64,000 nt of DNA from Pseudomonas sp. ICMP 561 (GCF_002699985.1 NZ_LKBT01000034.1:62001-126000); one strand, 5' to 3'; positions 7,804-16,130 are shown, counted from the stretch's first letter. The notes: generated by a model from the letters alone, not told the origin. Program-made: numbers and translations.

Positions 7804-9354
7804 CTATAAATCTCGCCAAACCTGCTTCACCCTCTCCAGCGCATCAACAATGTCCACCTCCGGCACTGCCGCAAATCCCAGTACCAGCCCTGCCCTGTTA
7901 TCCACAGGCTCACTGGATTCAGGCAGCCAGTAACCACTCAACGGGCTGATTTCAACGTCGACACTTTTGGCTTTTTCGATCAGTTCTGTTTCCCGCTCAA
8001 GGCTGTCCACTCTCACTGCCACATGCAGCCCGGCAACAACTTTGGGCATTGCTGCGCAGCCCGGTATGTTCTCGGGCCAGTGACTGAGCAGAGTATTGCG
8101 ACGGCTCAAGGCAGCGCGGCGCATACGGCGGATATGACGCTGGAAATGGCCCGCAGCGATGAACTCGGCCATCACCACCTGAGTACTGACTTCCGAGTGG
8201 CGCATGTCCACCGCGCGCCGGCGGCTGAACGGTTCCACCAACCCGGCAGGCAGCACCAGATAACCAAGACGCAACCCCGGATAAGCAATCTTGCCGAAGG
8301 TGCCGACATACAAAACCCGCCCGCTTCGGTCCAGTGCCGCCAGGGGTGCCAATGGCGCGCCGCTGTAGCGGTATTCGCCATCGTAGTCGTCTTCGACAAT
8401 CCAGCCTTGTGTCTTATCGGCCCAGGCGAGCAGCTCAAGGCGGCGCGCCAGACTCATCACCACACCCGTCGGATATTGGTGAGACGGCGTGACGTAAGCC
8501 AGTTTGCAGGCCTGCTGCAGCAACTGATCACACCGCATGCCGTCTTCATCAACGGCAATGCCATGCAATGTTGCTCCGGCAATGGCAAAGGCGTGACCGG
8601 CGGCGCGATAGCCTGGATTCTCTATCGCGACGCCATCGCCCTCCTCCAACAACAGCTGTGCACAAAGGCTGATCGCTTGCTGCGCACCACTGGTGATTAC
8701 TATTTGCTCACCGGTGCACTTCAGACCACGGGAAGTGCGGAGATAGGCAGCGACCAGCTCGCGCAGACGTGTGTCGCCAGCGGCCGGGCCGTAACCGAGC
8801 ATCGCCAGATCCGGCTTACGCCAAAAAGCTGCGTAAAGCTTGCCCCAAACGGCAAACGGGAAAAGATCGAACGCCGGCACGCCGACCCGAAAAGCCCGCG
8901 GCGCGCTTGGCGAATAAGTGCCCAGATGGTGCGTCTCAAGCTTCTTGATCGCCGGGTTGTGGATAACTTGATCAAGAGAATTGGGTGAAGCATTCTCCAG
9001 TTTTGTGGATAAAGCTGTGGGTAAGCCTGTAGATAACCCTGTGGACACTTTTGTGGATAATTTTTTGCCAGGCATCACCTGATTGGGTAATTGCGCCACG
9101 TAGGTTCCGTCTCCAACACGCCCGTCGGTGAAACCCTCGGCGTAGAGCTGATCGTAGGCGCGCATCACACTGTTGCGGGAGATGCTCAAGGATTCAGCCA
9201 GATCGCGACTGGCTGGCAGTCGCGTCCCACTGCTCAAGCGCCCGTCCAGGATACGCGCGCGCAGTGCCTGATAAAGCTGACGACTCAGACCCTGACGGCG
9301 ATCAAGCTCAATACCGGCAAGGCTGAACGGGAACGATGGCGGCTGTTCGGACAT
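7804..9354 (-). CDS. MocR-family (GntR-HTH plus aminotransferase-like) regulator
   Basis: 516 aa. GntR helix-turn-helix at residues 15-80 (SRQLYQALRARILDGRL, TRLPASRDLAESLSISRNSV), then a class-I aminotransferase-fold domain with the PLP-lysine region YVGTFGKIAYPGLRLGYL near 365. MocR proteins sense PLP or amino-acid derivatives. It is divergent from a PaiB-like gene, 89 bp apart, a common pairing, so that gene is the likely target rather than pdxST. Odd: the linker near residues 97-122 is a low-complexity stretch of repeated L-S-T, V-S-T and L-P-T units, encoded by five tandem 12-bp repeats; the linker is longer than is usual for the family. Confidence 0.9.
   Translation of the reverse strand: MSEQPPSFPFSLAGIELDRRQGLSRQLYQALRARILDGRLSSGTRLPASRDLAESLSISRNSVMRAYDQLYAEGFTDGRVGDGTYVAQLPNQVMPGKKLSTKVSTGLSTGLPTALSTKLENASPNSLDQVIHNPAIKKLETHHLGTYSPSAPRAFRVGVPAFDLFPFAVWGKLYAAFWRKPDLAMLGYGPAAGDTRLRELVAAYLRTSRGLKCTGEQIVITSGAQQAISLCAQLLLEEGDGVAIENPGYRAAGHAFAIAGATLHGIAVDEDGMRCDQLLQQACKLAYVTPSHQYPTGVVMSLARRLELLAWADKTQGWIVEDDYDGEYRYSGAPLAPLAALDRSGRVLYVGTFGKIAYPGLRLGYLVLPAGLVEPFSRRRAVDMRHSEVSTQVVMAEFIAAGHFQRHIRRMRRAALSRRNTLLSHWPENIPGCAAMPKVVAGLHVAVRVDSLERETELIEKAKSVDVEISPLSGYWLPESSEPVDNRAGLVLGFAAVPEVDIVDALERVKQVWRDL
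9004..9060. repeat. Five tandem 12-bp repeats carrying TTATCCACA (DnaA-box) units
   Basis: Plus-strand units begin at 9004, 9016, 9028, 9040 and 9052: TGTGGATAA, TGTGGGTAA, TGTAGATAA, TGTGGACAC, TGTGGATAA, each plus three bases. The period is exactly 12 bp. The first and last are perfect DnaA-box 9-mers; the middle ones differ by one to three bases. The array lies inside the linker of the MocR gene and keeps its frame. Another perfect 9-mer lies at 8958-8966. Confidence 0.85.
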
Positions 9355-9373
9355 GCATTGGCCCTATCGAATT

Positions 9374-9407
9374 GGCTATTAATGGCTCTTACAACCAACC
9401 AATAGCC
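9374..9407. promoter_or_regulatory. Inverted GGCTATT/AATAGCC, candidate MocR operator
   Basis: GGCTATT at 9374-9380 and AATAGCC at 9401-9407 form an inverted pair in the 89-bp gap between the divergent MocR and PaiB-like genes. MocR regulators usually bind repeated half-sites in such shared promoters. Assignment is by position and symmetry only. Confidence 0.4.
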
Positions 9408-9443
9408 TGCCTAGGATTGAGGCTTCGGCCAAGAGATATTTCC

Positions 9444-10067
9444 ATGTACATACCGAGCGCTTTCAAAGACGAAGACCTGGGCAGCCTGCACGCGCTGATT
9501 GAGCAGACTCGACTGGCGATCCTGGTCACCCACGACGAAAAGGGTATGCAGGCTACCCATTTGCCGCTGCTGTTACGCTCGAATGAAAGCTCGAACGGCA
9601 CCCTGTACGGACACCTGGCCAAGGCGAACCCGCAGTGGCGCGCTTTGGAGAGCGGCGCACAGGCACTGGTGATTTTCCCCGGTGCAGACGCTTACATCAG
9701 CCCGTCTTTTTATCCGGCCAAGGCCGAGCACGGCAAAGTGGTGCCCACCTGGAATTACGTGGCCATTCACGCTTATGGCGTTGCGCAGGTCTTCAATGAT
9801 CCGCAGCGACTGCTGGACGTGGTCAGTGGCCTGACCGACAAACATGAAAACGGGCGCGCCAGCCCTTGGGCAGTGAGCGACGCGCCCGCCGATTACATCG
9901 ACAAGATGCTCAGTGCCATTGTCGGCTTCGCGCTACCCATAGAGCGTCTGGAAGGTAAACGCAAGCTCGGCCAGAACCGCTCTGCTGCTGATTACGCAGG
10001 CGTACGTGAAGGGCTGACCGGCAGCGCAGATTCAAAAGATCAGGAACTGGCTCGCCAGATGAGCTGA
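9444..10067 (+). CDS. PaiB-like FMN-binding protein
   Basis: 207 aa from the ATG at 9444 (MYIPSAFKDEDL), the typical N-terminus of the family; the upstream in-frame extension is non-conserved and overlaps the shared promoter. Characteristic segments: HLPLLLR near 40, LYGHLAKANPQW near 55, FPGADAYISPSFYP near 77, VPTWNYVAIHAYG near 100, and the C-terminal KRKLGQNRSAADYAGV. PaiB of Bacillus was named a negative regulator of sporulation and protease genes, but the fold is a split-barrel flavin-binding domain and its function in Gram-negatives is unknown. It probably shares control with the divergent MocR gene. Confidence 0.85.
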   Translation: MYIPSAFKDEDLGSLHALIEQTRLAILVTHDEKGMQATHLPLLLRSNESSNGTLYGHLAKANPQWRALESGAQALVIFPGADAYISPSFYPAKAEHGKVVPTWNYVAIHAYGVAQVFNDPQRLLDVVSGLTDKHENGRASPWAVSDAPADYIDKMLSAIVGFALPIERLEGKRKLGQNRSAADYAGVREGLTGSADSKDQELARQMS

Positions 10068-10124
10068 AAGTGTCTTGTGACGCAAATCAGGATCTGCACG
10101 CTGTCTCGCGGCAAACATAGAGCC

Positions 10125-10196
10125 TGTAGGAGCTGCCGAAGGCTGCGATCGCGATGTATCAGGAGAAATGCTTCGCAGCCTTCGGCAGCTCCTACA
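10125..10196. repeat. REP palindrome (TGTAGGAGCTGCCGAAGGC type)
   Basis: Near-perfect inverted repeat, left arm TGTAGGAGCTGCCGAAGGCT and right arm AGCCTTCGGCAGCTCCTACA. It separates the PaiB-like gene from the GNAT pair and could also stop transcription. Sequence just after it (10197-10237) resembles the AT-rich REP-associated element and supplies the AAAGGAG ribosome site of the next gene. Confidence 0.9.
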
Positions 10197-10240
10197 GAAA
10201 AAACATTTAATTCAGTTAGCTATTCCGAAAGGAGACAGCC

Positions 10241-10687
10241 ATGTCGGACATTCAGATCCGCCCCGTTACCGAGAACGATCACGCCGCATGGTTACCGCTA
10301 TGGCAGGCCTACCTGACGTTCTACAAAACCGAGCTATCCGACGCTGTAATTGCCAGTACCTGGGCGCGCTTTCTCGACCGGTCCGAACCGACCAATGCGG
10401 CATTGGCCTGGCAAGACGGCAAAGCGGTGGGCATGGTCCATTTTATCTACCATCGCTCCAACTGGAGCATCGCCAATGCCTGTTATCTTCAGGATTTGCT
10501 GGTCGCTCCGGAGCAGCGCGGCACAGGCGTCGGGCGACTGTTGATCGAGCACGTCTATAAAACCGCAAAAGCCAATGGCTGCGACAAGGTTCACTGGCTG
10601 ACTCACGAAACCAACGCCACCGCGATTCAGCTTTATGAACGTATTGCCGAACGCCCGGGCTACATTCAATTTCGCAAGATGATCTAG
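10241..10687 (+). CDS. GNAT-family N-acetyltransferase
   Basis: 148 aa, complete single GNAT domain. Acetyl-CoA pyrophosphate-binding motif QRGTGVG is near residue 89, preceded by the beta-4 strand CYLQDLLVAPE; the C-terminal motif is TNATAIQLYERI. AAAGGAGAC lies directly before the ATG. The substrate cannot be read from sequence. It is followed 10 bp later by a second, unrelated-subfamily GNAT gene, so the two are probably co-transcribed. Confidence 0.88.
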   Translation: MSDIQIRPVTENDHAAWLPLWQAYLTFYKTELSDAVIASTWARFLDRSEPTNAALAWQDGKAVGMVHFIYHRSNWSIANACYLQDLLVAPEQRGTGVGRLLIEHVYKTAKANGCDKVHWLTHETNATAIQLYERIAERPGYIQFRKMI

Positions 10688-10697
10688 GAAAGAGTCC

Positions 10698-11372
10698 ATG
10701 TCGAACCCTGTACCTGATTGGCAGCCCGCCAGACTTCCAGATGCCAGAACGCTGGAAGGGCGCTTCATCCGCCTGGAAAAACTCAGTGTCGCGCGCCATG
10801 GCGATGGTTTGTGGGCTGCGCTGCAAGGCCCCGGTTCTGATCCGAAGTTATGGGACTATTTGCCGTACGGTCCGTTTCTGGAGCGTAGCGACTTTGATGC
10901 CTGGCTAACCCGCCACGCAGCCGACACCGATCCCTGGTTCTACGCCATCGTCGATCAGGCCACAGGGGCCACCAACGGCTGCATAAGCTTTCTGTCCATT
11001 GTCGCCGCCCACGGCCGGATCGAGATCGGTCATGTGACCTTCGGCGCATCGATGCAACGTACGCCGAAAGGTACTGAGGCGATTTATCTATTGGCTAAAG
11101 AGTCATTCGCGCTGGGCAATCGCCGTCTGGAATGGAAATGCAACGCCAACAACGCTCGCTCGAAACGCGCCGCCGAGCGGTTTGGCTTCAGCTATGAAGG
11201 CACCTTCCGCCAGCACATGGTCGTCAAAGGCATCAATCGGGACACAGCCTGGTATTCGATCATCGACGAGGAGTGGCCTGAGTTGCAGAAGGCATTTGAG
11301 GGTTGGCTGGCAGTGGATAACTTCAAGGAGGGGCAGCAGGTAGAAGGGTTGGAGGCATTTCGAAAGCGCTAA
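10698..11372 (+). CDS. GNAT-family N-acetyltransferase, RimJ/RimL-like
   Basis: 224 aa. RimJ/RimL-type layout: LEGRFIRLEKLSVARHGDGL near the N-terminus, WFYAIVDQATGATNGCISFL near 75, GHVTFGASMQRTPKGTEAIY near 105 in place of the usual R-x-x-G-x-G/A, then RLEWKCNANNARSKRAAERFGF and the C-terminal YEGTFRQHMVVKG. These enzymes acetylate N-terminal or small-molecule amines. Starts 10 bp after the preceding GNAT gene with GGAAAGAG upstream, indicating an operon. Confidence 0.87.
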   Translation: MSNPVPDWQPARLPDARTLEGRFIRLEKLSVARHGDGLWAALQGPGSDPKLWDYLPYGPFLERSDFDAWLTRHAADTDPWFYAIVDQATGATNGCISFLSIVAAHGRIEIGHVTFGASMQRTPKGTEAIYLLAKESFALGNRRLEWKCNANNARSKRAAERFGFSYEGTFRQHMVVKGINRDTAWYSIIDEEWPELQKAFEGWLAVDNFKEGQQVEGLEAFRKR

Positions 11373-11536
11373 GAATTTTTCGGCCCTACTCGCGTTGCTC
11401 GTGAACTCAGAACTGCGTCGATCCAATAACTGGACACATATCAACGCCTGCGATCCCGTTTAAGCGGCTAACGTTCAGTCATGCCTATCAGGCATAGAGT
11501 CACTAACCCGTAATAAACAACAAGGACGTTGTGAGA

Positions 11537-12130
11537 ATGAATATCCACACAAAGGCATCAGTGCACAAAAACCCATGGCGCGCAGTTTCCCCGGTTCTGC
11601 ATAACGGCAAGTACGGCAGCATTATTCTCGATCAGGGAGGGAGGTCGAAGGCCTTAACTTCCTCCACCTTTAACGGGTACCTTTTTGATGAATCCGCTAT
11701 TGGTGCTCAGTCGCTGATTATTGTCGGTACCTCGTTGGAAATTTTTGAGTTTCTGCTCTCCAATCAAAAACGAGGCATCGAGAACAGGATCAAGGAGCTG
11801 CCCGATATCTACATGGGCATCGCACCATATAAACCTAAGGAACGCTTCAAAGCCGTGTTTCCTTTGGGCGATGCATTGGTCAACGTTGCCAGTTACTTCG
11901 CCAGCACCATTCCGGTACCGGACTGGGTAACGTTTGTTTCAAGTCCGACTAGCCTGGAAGCCATCAGAAAGTCCCTTCTCGGTCTGACCGAGGCGCAGAG
12001 AGAAAAGGGAGAAGTCCTGTATGTAAAACTGGGTTACATGCCTGAAGACGGCATGCAGAAGATCGCGACTAAAAGCATCACCTTCAAGCAAGTGGCTGAG
12101 GCCATTCAGCAGCGCTATAAAAAACCATAA
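11537..12130 (+). CDS. Orphan protein of unknown function
   Basis: 197 aa from the ATG at 11537; a GTG at 11531 is also possible, both behind AAGGA at 11523. I do not recognise it. It has no signal peptide. There are moderately hydrophobic stretches (GAQSLIIVGTSLEIFEFLL near 60, ALVNVASYFASTIPVPDWVTF near 115) and a basic C-terminus ending RYKKP. Its composition is visibly more AT-rich and less Pseudomonas-biased than its neighbours, with many AAA, ATT and TTT codons, and it lies next to a toxin-antitoxin pair. Both points suggest acquired DNA. It appears monocistronic. Confidence 0.6.
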   Translation: MNIHTKASVHKNPWRAVSPVLHNGKYGSIILDQGGRSKALTSSTFNGYLFDESAIGAQSLIIVGTSLEIFEFLLSNQKRGIENRIKELPDIYMGIAPYKPKERFKAVFPLGDALVNVASYFASTIPVPDWVTFVSSPTSLEAIRKSLLGLTEAQREKGEVLYVKLGYMPEDGMQKIATKSITFKQVAEAIQQRYKKP

Positions 12131-12182
12131 GAATCGACAGGAGCTGGATTTCTTCTGATTCCTGATGCGTGGTGAGACGCCA

Positions 12183-12461
12183 TTAACTGATCTGCTTATG
12201 ACGCCTCACCACCCCCATCTGCAAGCCGAACGGTCGGAACACGGCGTTCAACGACTTGAGCGTCGGGTTACCCTCACCTTGCTCGATCTGAATGAGCGTG
12301 CGCACTGAGATTTTGCACAGTCGGGCGTACTGACTTTGATGCAGCCTCGCTCCTTCCACCCGCAGACGCTTGACTGCTTCACCCATCTCTAGGCTTCCGT
12401 CAGCGATACCCTGCTGAACACTTTCGATCAGCAGCGCGCGGGCGTCGATGGATAAGGTCAT
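12183..12461 (-). CDS. hipB: HipB-type antitoxin / XRE regulator
   Basis: 92 aa. Helix-turn-helix of the Cro/C1 type: SQYARLCKISVRTLIQIEQG near residues 43-62, followed by NPTLKSLNAVFRPFGLQMGV, typical of HipB. It overlaps the hipA stop by 4 bp (ATGA), so the two are translationally coupled. Here the antitoxin is downstream of the toxin, the reverse of the E. coli hipBA order. It should bind HipA and repress the operon through the TGCA palindromes upstream of hipA. Confidence 0.85.
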   Translation of the reverse strand: MTLSIDARALLIESVQQGIADGSLEMGEAVKRLRVEGARLHQSQYARLCKISVRTLIQIEQGEGNPTLKSLNAVFRPFGLQMGVVRRHKQIS

Positions 12462-13774
12462 TGCAGCCCCCAGGTCGTCAGCCGCTCGTCCAGTTTGCCC
12501 AAAGCGATGGCCGGATGGTTGAACGTCGTGTCCGGCAAACCGCTGTCACGCAACATATCCGGCAGTGCTCTTAGCTGCTGGGCGTCGTGACGCAAGCGCT
12601 CGAAAGCTTGCTGCGGATCAAGAATATCTGCCAGTGAATCACACGCTGCCCGCCAGTTCACTATCCCTGCCCGCTCAATGAACTTCGACCATTTTGTTGT
12701 ACGTGTGATGCCTTCGGCATCCATTACCATGGGTGCAAGATCATAAATGGGCGCAAGTCGATAACCGTCTTGACTGCGAATAATTGCCGTATTGCGACCG
12801 TGATTATCCGAGTTGCCAAGGATCTGGTTGATCAAGTCACGGCGCAGGTATTCGGCCACCAGATCAGGTATTTCTGCCTCCTGCCCTGCTTGCGACAAAA
12901 GGGCGCTCAAGAGTGTGATGACTTCCAGATGATCCATGCTGCTACCTGGCAATGTCACTCCGGCCAGCGAATAGATCGATTCCACCGCCAACCGCTCTAC
13001 GCCTTGCCCGGTGATACGACGATCAAAGCGTTTCATCCACAGGCTCGGTTTGTTCGCTTCCTCCAGCGCCATGTCCTCTGTCGCAACGGTATCAATACCA
13101 AGCCCTTGCAGCGCCCTGTAGTACAAGTACTCACTGCGCAGAATATCCTGATCGTTTTTCAGGGCCTGGTTTCGGGCAAGCTTGATGAACCAGTGCCCCC
13201 GAGCCTGTTCATCAGCCAGCACCGCATCGGGATACAGCAAGCCGTCAGCATCCTCAGTCATCAACAACTTCGGCGCTTCGCCGCCCGCGCCGGTAGCACC
13301 ACCAATGGCAGCGCCCTGTTCATAGGCATACTCAAGAAAATGCTGGTCACGGGTGATGACATCCCCACGCGTAAAGCCCATGGCCTCGCCCTCTTCCAGA
13401 ACCGCTACTGACTCCTTGATCCGCAAGTTGCCAATAGGAGCGGGCGTGCTGCGCCCAAGCAGGTACAAGTCATCGCTCAAGCCTTCCGGCTTTTGTCGAC
13501 CTAGCTGGGCGATGAGGAAGCGCTTGGCCGCGCCAGAAGGAGCAATGTCGTGCAGGAAAGCCGGGGCTTCGGGCAATGAAAAGGTTTCAAAATCCACCGG
13601 CAGGCGGGCGCTCACACCTTGGGAGAACGAATTCGGATAGGCGTCCAGAACATACCCCGCTTTGTAGGCGAAGCGGCAAGGGCCGAGAAACCCTTTTGAA
13701 GGGTCGTCGAACGAAAGGGTCATTGCATCCTTCCAGATGCCACCGCCATAGATCTGGAGAGTGAGGTTATACAT
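12458..13774 (-). CDS. hipA: HipA-type serine/threonine kinase toxin
   Basis: 438 aa, full family length. HipA_N domain at the start (residues 1-110, ending around FETFSLPEAPAFLHDIAPSG), a glycine-rich GGATGAGGEAPKLL near 157-171 that corresponds to the regulatory/nucleotide loop with the ATP-binding lysine, and the catalytic signature LINQILGNSDNHGRNTAII near 325 (kinase HxDxxxxN-equivalent with D and N present). HipA kinases phosphorylate aminoacyl-tRNA synthetases and cause dormancy; the target of this one is unknown. AGGTGG lies six bases before the ATG and overlaps the first TGCA operator. Confidence 0.88.
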   Translation of the reverse strand: MYNLTLQIYGGGIWKDAMTLSFDDPSKGFLGPCRFAYKAGYVLDAYPNSFSQGVSARLPVDFETFSLPEAPAFLHDIAPSGAAKRFLIAQLGRQKPEGLSDDLYLLGRSTPAPIGNLRIKESVAVLEEGEAMGFTRGDVITRDQHFLEYAYEQGAAIGGATGAGGEAPKLLMTEDADGLLYPDAVLADEQARGHWFIKLARNQALKNDQDILRSEYLYYRALQGLGIDTVATEDMALEEANKPSLWMKRFDRRITGQGVERLAVESIYSLAGVTLPGSSMDHLEVITLLSALLSQAGQEAEIPDLVAEYLRRDLINQILGNSDNHGRNTAIIRSQDGYRLAPIYDLAPMVMDAEGITRTTKWSKFIERAGIVNWRAACDSLADILDPQQAFERLRHDAQQLRALPDMLRDSGLPDTTFNHPAIALGKLDERLTTWGLQ

Positions 13775-13782
13775 GGGCCACC

Positions 13783-13796
13783 TGCAATTTATTGCA
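13783..13796. promoter_or_regulatory. Operator 1 of hipAB: TGCAATTTATTGCA
   Basis: TGCA-N6-TGCA palindrome ending nine bases from the hipA start and overlapping its ribosome-binding site. Same motif as at 13825 and 13866. Confidence 0.6.
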
Positions 13797-13824
13797 CCTG
13801 AAAGCCGTATAAACGGACTGCATC

Positions 13825-13838
13825 TGCACTATAGTGCA
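13825..13838. promoter_or_regulatory. Operator 2 of hipAB: TGCACTATAGTGCA
   Basis: Perfect 14-bp palindrome, 42 bp upstream of operator 1 (four helical turns). It probably overlaps the promoter. Confidence 0.65.
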
Positions 13839-13865
13839 TTTTTTCCGTGCTGTCGGGTTTAAAAA

Positions 13866-13879
13866 TGCAATGTAATGCA
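13866..13879. promoter_or_regulatory. Operator 3 of hipAB: TGCAATGTAATGCA
   Basis: Near-palindrome with the same TGCA-N6-TGCA half-sites, 41 bp upstream of operator 2. Three sites at 41-42 bp spacing sit on the same DNA face, allowing cooperative binding or looping by HipB or HipAB. Confidence 0.55.
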
Positions 13880-14004
13880 GTCATGAGTGTAGAGATAAAA
13901 AAAGGGAGCCACGAAGGCCCCCCGAGGAAATCTTGAAATTCAAGGCCTGCCAACACAGCCCAGTGGAAGATCCTATGCACGCCTAAAAGCGAGCTCTTGA
14001 TTTT

Positions 14005-14093
14005 GTAGGACCGGCTTTAGCCGGGAGGGCGGTGTTTTGGCGAAGGATGTTTAGCGGATGTCCCGACGCCCTCCCGGCTGAAGCCGGTCCTAC
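14005..14093. repeat. REP doublet (GTAGGACCGGCTTTAGCCGG type)
   Basis: Left arm GTAGGACCGGCTTTAGCCGG at 14005, right arm CCGGCTGAAGCCGGTCCTAC ending 14093. Occupies the gap between hipA promoter DNA and the pycB stop codon. The remaining bases, 13880-14004 and 14094-14221, show no gene. Confidence 0.92.
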
Positions 14094-14221
14094 GGGATGC
14101 GTAGATGTGAGAGTTCATTCGCGAAGAGGCCGGTACACCTGAAACATATGCAGCGTTTTCACCACAGCATTCGCGGATAAATCCCACATGAGCCCCGCTA
14201 CAGGTTTGGAACCGTGTCTGA

Positions 14222-16030
14222 TCAACCCTCAATCTCAACCAGTATTTCGCCCGGATTGACCCGATCCCCCTTCGCCACGTGAATGGCGACCACCTTGCCG
14301 GCGATGGAAGCCTGGACTTCGGTTTCCATCTTCATGGCTTCGGTAATCAAGACCGCCTGACCGGCCTTGACCATTTCGCCTTCCTTGACCAGCACATCGA
14401 CGATGTTGCCGGGCATGGCAGTGCTGACGTGGCCCGGCCCTGTGGCCTGGGCGCGCTTGCTGGCACCGCCGCTGACGAACTGATTGAGCGGCTCGAACAC
14501 CACTTCTTCCGGCATGCCATCGATGGACAGGTAAAAATGGCGCTTGCCTTCAGCCTTCACGCCCACGCCAGTGATATCCACGCGATAACTTTCGCCGTGC
14601 ACGTCGATGACGAACTCGGTCGGTACGCCCTCCCCACTCGCACTGCTCACGCCACCCGCTTCCGGAATGGGCAACAACTCTTCGGGTTTGAGCGTGCCAG
14701 CAGCGCGATCTTCGAGGAACTTGCGACCAATGTCAGGGAACATGGCGTAGGTCAGGACGTCTTCTTCGGACTTAGCCAGAGCACCGATTTCACCGCGGAG
14801 CTTGGTCATTTCCGGCTTGAGCAAGTCAGCAGGTCGCACGTCTATCAGGTCTTCATTACCGATCGCCTGACGACGCAGTTTTTCATCCACTTGACCCGGC
14901 GCCTTGCCGTAGCCGCCTTGCAGGTAAAGCTTCACTTCATTTGTGATGGTCTTGTAACGCTCACCGGCCAGTACGTTGAAGAACGCTTGGGTGCCGACGA
15001 TTTGCGAAGTCGGCGTGACCAGTGGTGGATAACCCAGGTCTTTACGTACCCGCGGAATCTCGGCCAGCACTTCGCCCATACGATTTAGCGCGCCCTGCTC
15101 TTTTAGCTGATTGGCAAGGTTGGAAATCATCCCGCCCGGTACCTGATTGACTTGCACACGCGTATCGACAGCCGTGAATTCGCTTTCGAACTGGTGATAC
15201 TTTTTACGGACTGCGTAGAAATACAGACCGATTTCCTGCAGCAGTTCCAGGTTCAAGCCTGTATCAAATTCGCTGCCTTTGAGCGCGGCAACCATGGACT
15301 CAGTGCCAGGGTGGCTTGTGCCCCAGGCGAAGCTGGAGATGGCGGTGTCAATATGGTCCGCGCCGTTTTCGATGGCCTTGAGTTGGCACATGGCAGCCAG
15401 ACCCGCCGTGTCGTGGGAATGGATGAACACCGGCAGCGACTGCTCGGCTTTGAGTGCCTTGACCAGTTCGCCCGTGGCGTAAGGCGTCAGCAAACCGGCC
15501 ATGTCTTTGATTGCCACTGAGTCGCAACCCATGGATTCCATCTGTTTGGCCTGAGCGACGAAGGCCTCGATGGTGTGCACCGGACTCGTCGTGTAAGCGA
15601 TGGTGCCCTGAGCATGTTTGCCAGCGGCTTTCACCGCCTCGATGGCGACGCGCAGGTTACGCACGTCGTTCATGGCGTCGAAGATACGGAACACATCAAT
15701 GCCATTGACCGCGGCCTTGGCGACGAAAGCTTTGACCACGTCGTCGCTGTAGTGGCGATAACCCAACAGGTTCTGGCCTCGCAGCAACATTTGCAGACGT
15801 GTATTGGGCAATGCGGCCCGCAGTTGGCGCAGGCGTTCCCACGGATCTTCTTTCAGAAAGCGCACGCAGGCATCAAACGTCGCGCCGCCCCAGCACTCCA
15901 GCGACCAGTAGCCAACCTTGTCGAGCTTGTCGCAGATCGGCAGCATGTCCTCGGTGCGCATGCGCGTTGCGAGCAGCGATTGGTGGGCGTCACGCAGGAT
16001 GGTGTCGGTTACGAAGATTTTCTTAGACAT
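14222..16030 (-). CDS. pycB: Pyruvate carboxylase subunit B (carboxyltransferase and biotin carrier)
   Basis: 602 aa. The carboxyltransferase domain begins TDTILRDAHQSLLATRMRT near residue 8 and contains FDAMNDVRNL near 117 and GCDSVAIKDMAGL near 170; the conserved-carboxylase linker spans about 300-470; the biotinyl domain near 530-602 has ITEAMKMETE, biotin lysine included. With PycA it makes oxaloacetate from pyruvate, an anaplerotic step in the cytosol. Pseudomonads have this two-subunit enzyme; annotation pipelines often call it oadA, but no membrane beta/gamma subunits are nearby, which argues against a Na+-pumping decarboxylase. About 100 bp separate it from pycA. Confidence 0.93.
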   Translation of the reverse strand: MSKKIFVTDTILRDAHQSLLATRMRTEDMLPICDKLDKVGYWSLECWGGATFDACVRFLKEDPWERLRQLRAALPNTRLQMLLRGQNLLGYRHYSDDVVKAFVAKAAVNGIDVFRIFDAMNDVRNLRVAIEAVKAAGKHAQGTIAYTTSPVHTIEAFVAQAKQMESMGCDSVAIKDMAGLLTPYATGELVKALKAEQSLPVFIHSHDTAGLAAMCQLKAIENGADHIDTAISSFAWGTSHPGTESMVAALKGSEFDTGLNLELLQEIGLYFYAVRKKYHQFESEFTAVDTRVQVNQVPGGMISNLANQLKEQGALNRMGEVLAEIPRVRKDLGYPPLVTPTSQIVGTQAFFNVLAGERYKTITNEVKLYLQGGYGKAPGQVDEKLRRQAIGNEDLIDVRPADLLKPEMTKLRGEIGALAKSEEDVLTYAMFPDIGRKFLEDRAAGTLKPEELLPIPEAGGVSSASGEGVPTEFVIDVHGESYRVDITGVGVKAEGKRHFYLSIDGMPEEVVFEPLNQFVSGGASKRAQATGPGHVSTAMPGNIVDVLVKEGEMVKAGQAVLITEAMKMETEVQASIAGKVVAIHVAKGDRVNPGEILVEIEG

Positions 16031-16045
16031 TTGGATCTCCTCATA

Positions 16046-16130
16046 GCGACAAGCTGCAAGCTACAAGCGGCAAGTAAGAGCAGATCTGCTTTTGCTTGCG
16101 GCTTGCGGCTTGGAGCTTGCCGCTGCTTAT
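16046..16130. repeat. Imperfect inverted repeat of CAAGC/GCTTG units between pycA and pycB
   Basis: Left part is built from CAAGCTGCAAGCTACAAGC, right part from GCTTGCGGCTTGCGGCTTGG, with AGATCTGC at the centre. It fills almost the entire pycA-pycB gap and can fold into a long stem in mRNA. Such CAAGC-rich stems occur between operon genes in pseudomonads and may stabilise the upstream message. Confidence 0.7.

Noticed and set aside
7804..9354. Naming the MocR regulator pdxR
   Set aside because: No pdxS/pdxT next to it; it is paired with a PaiB-like gene instead.
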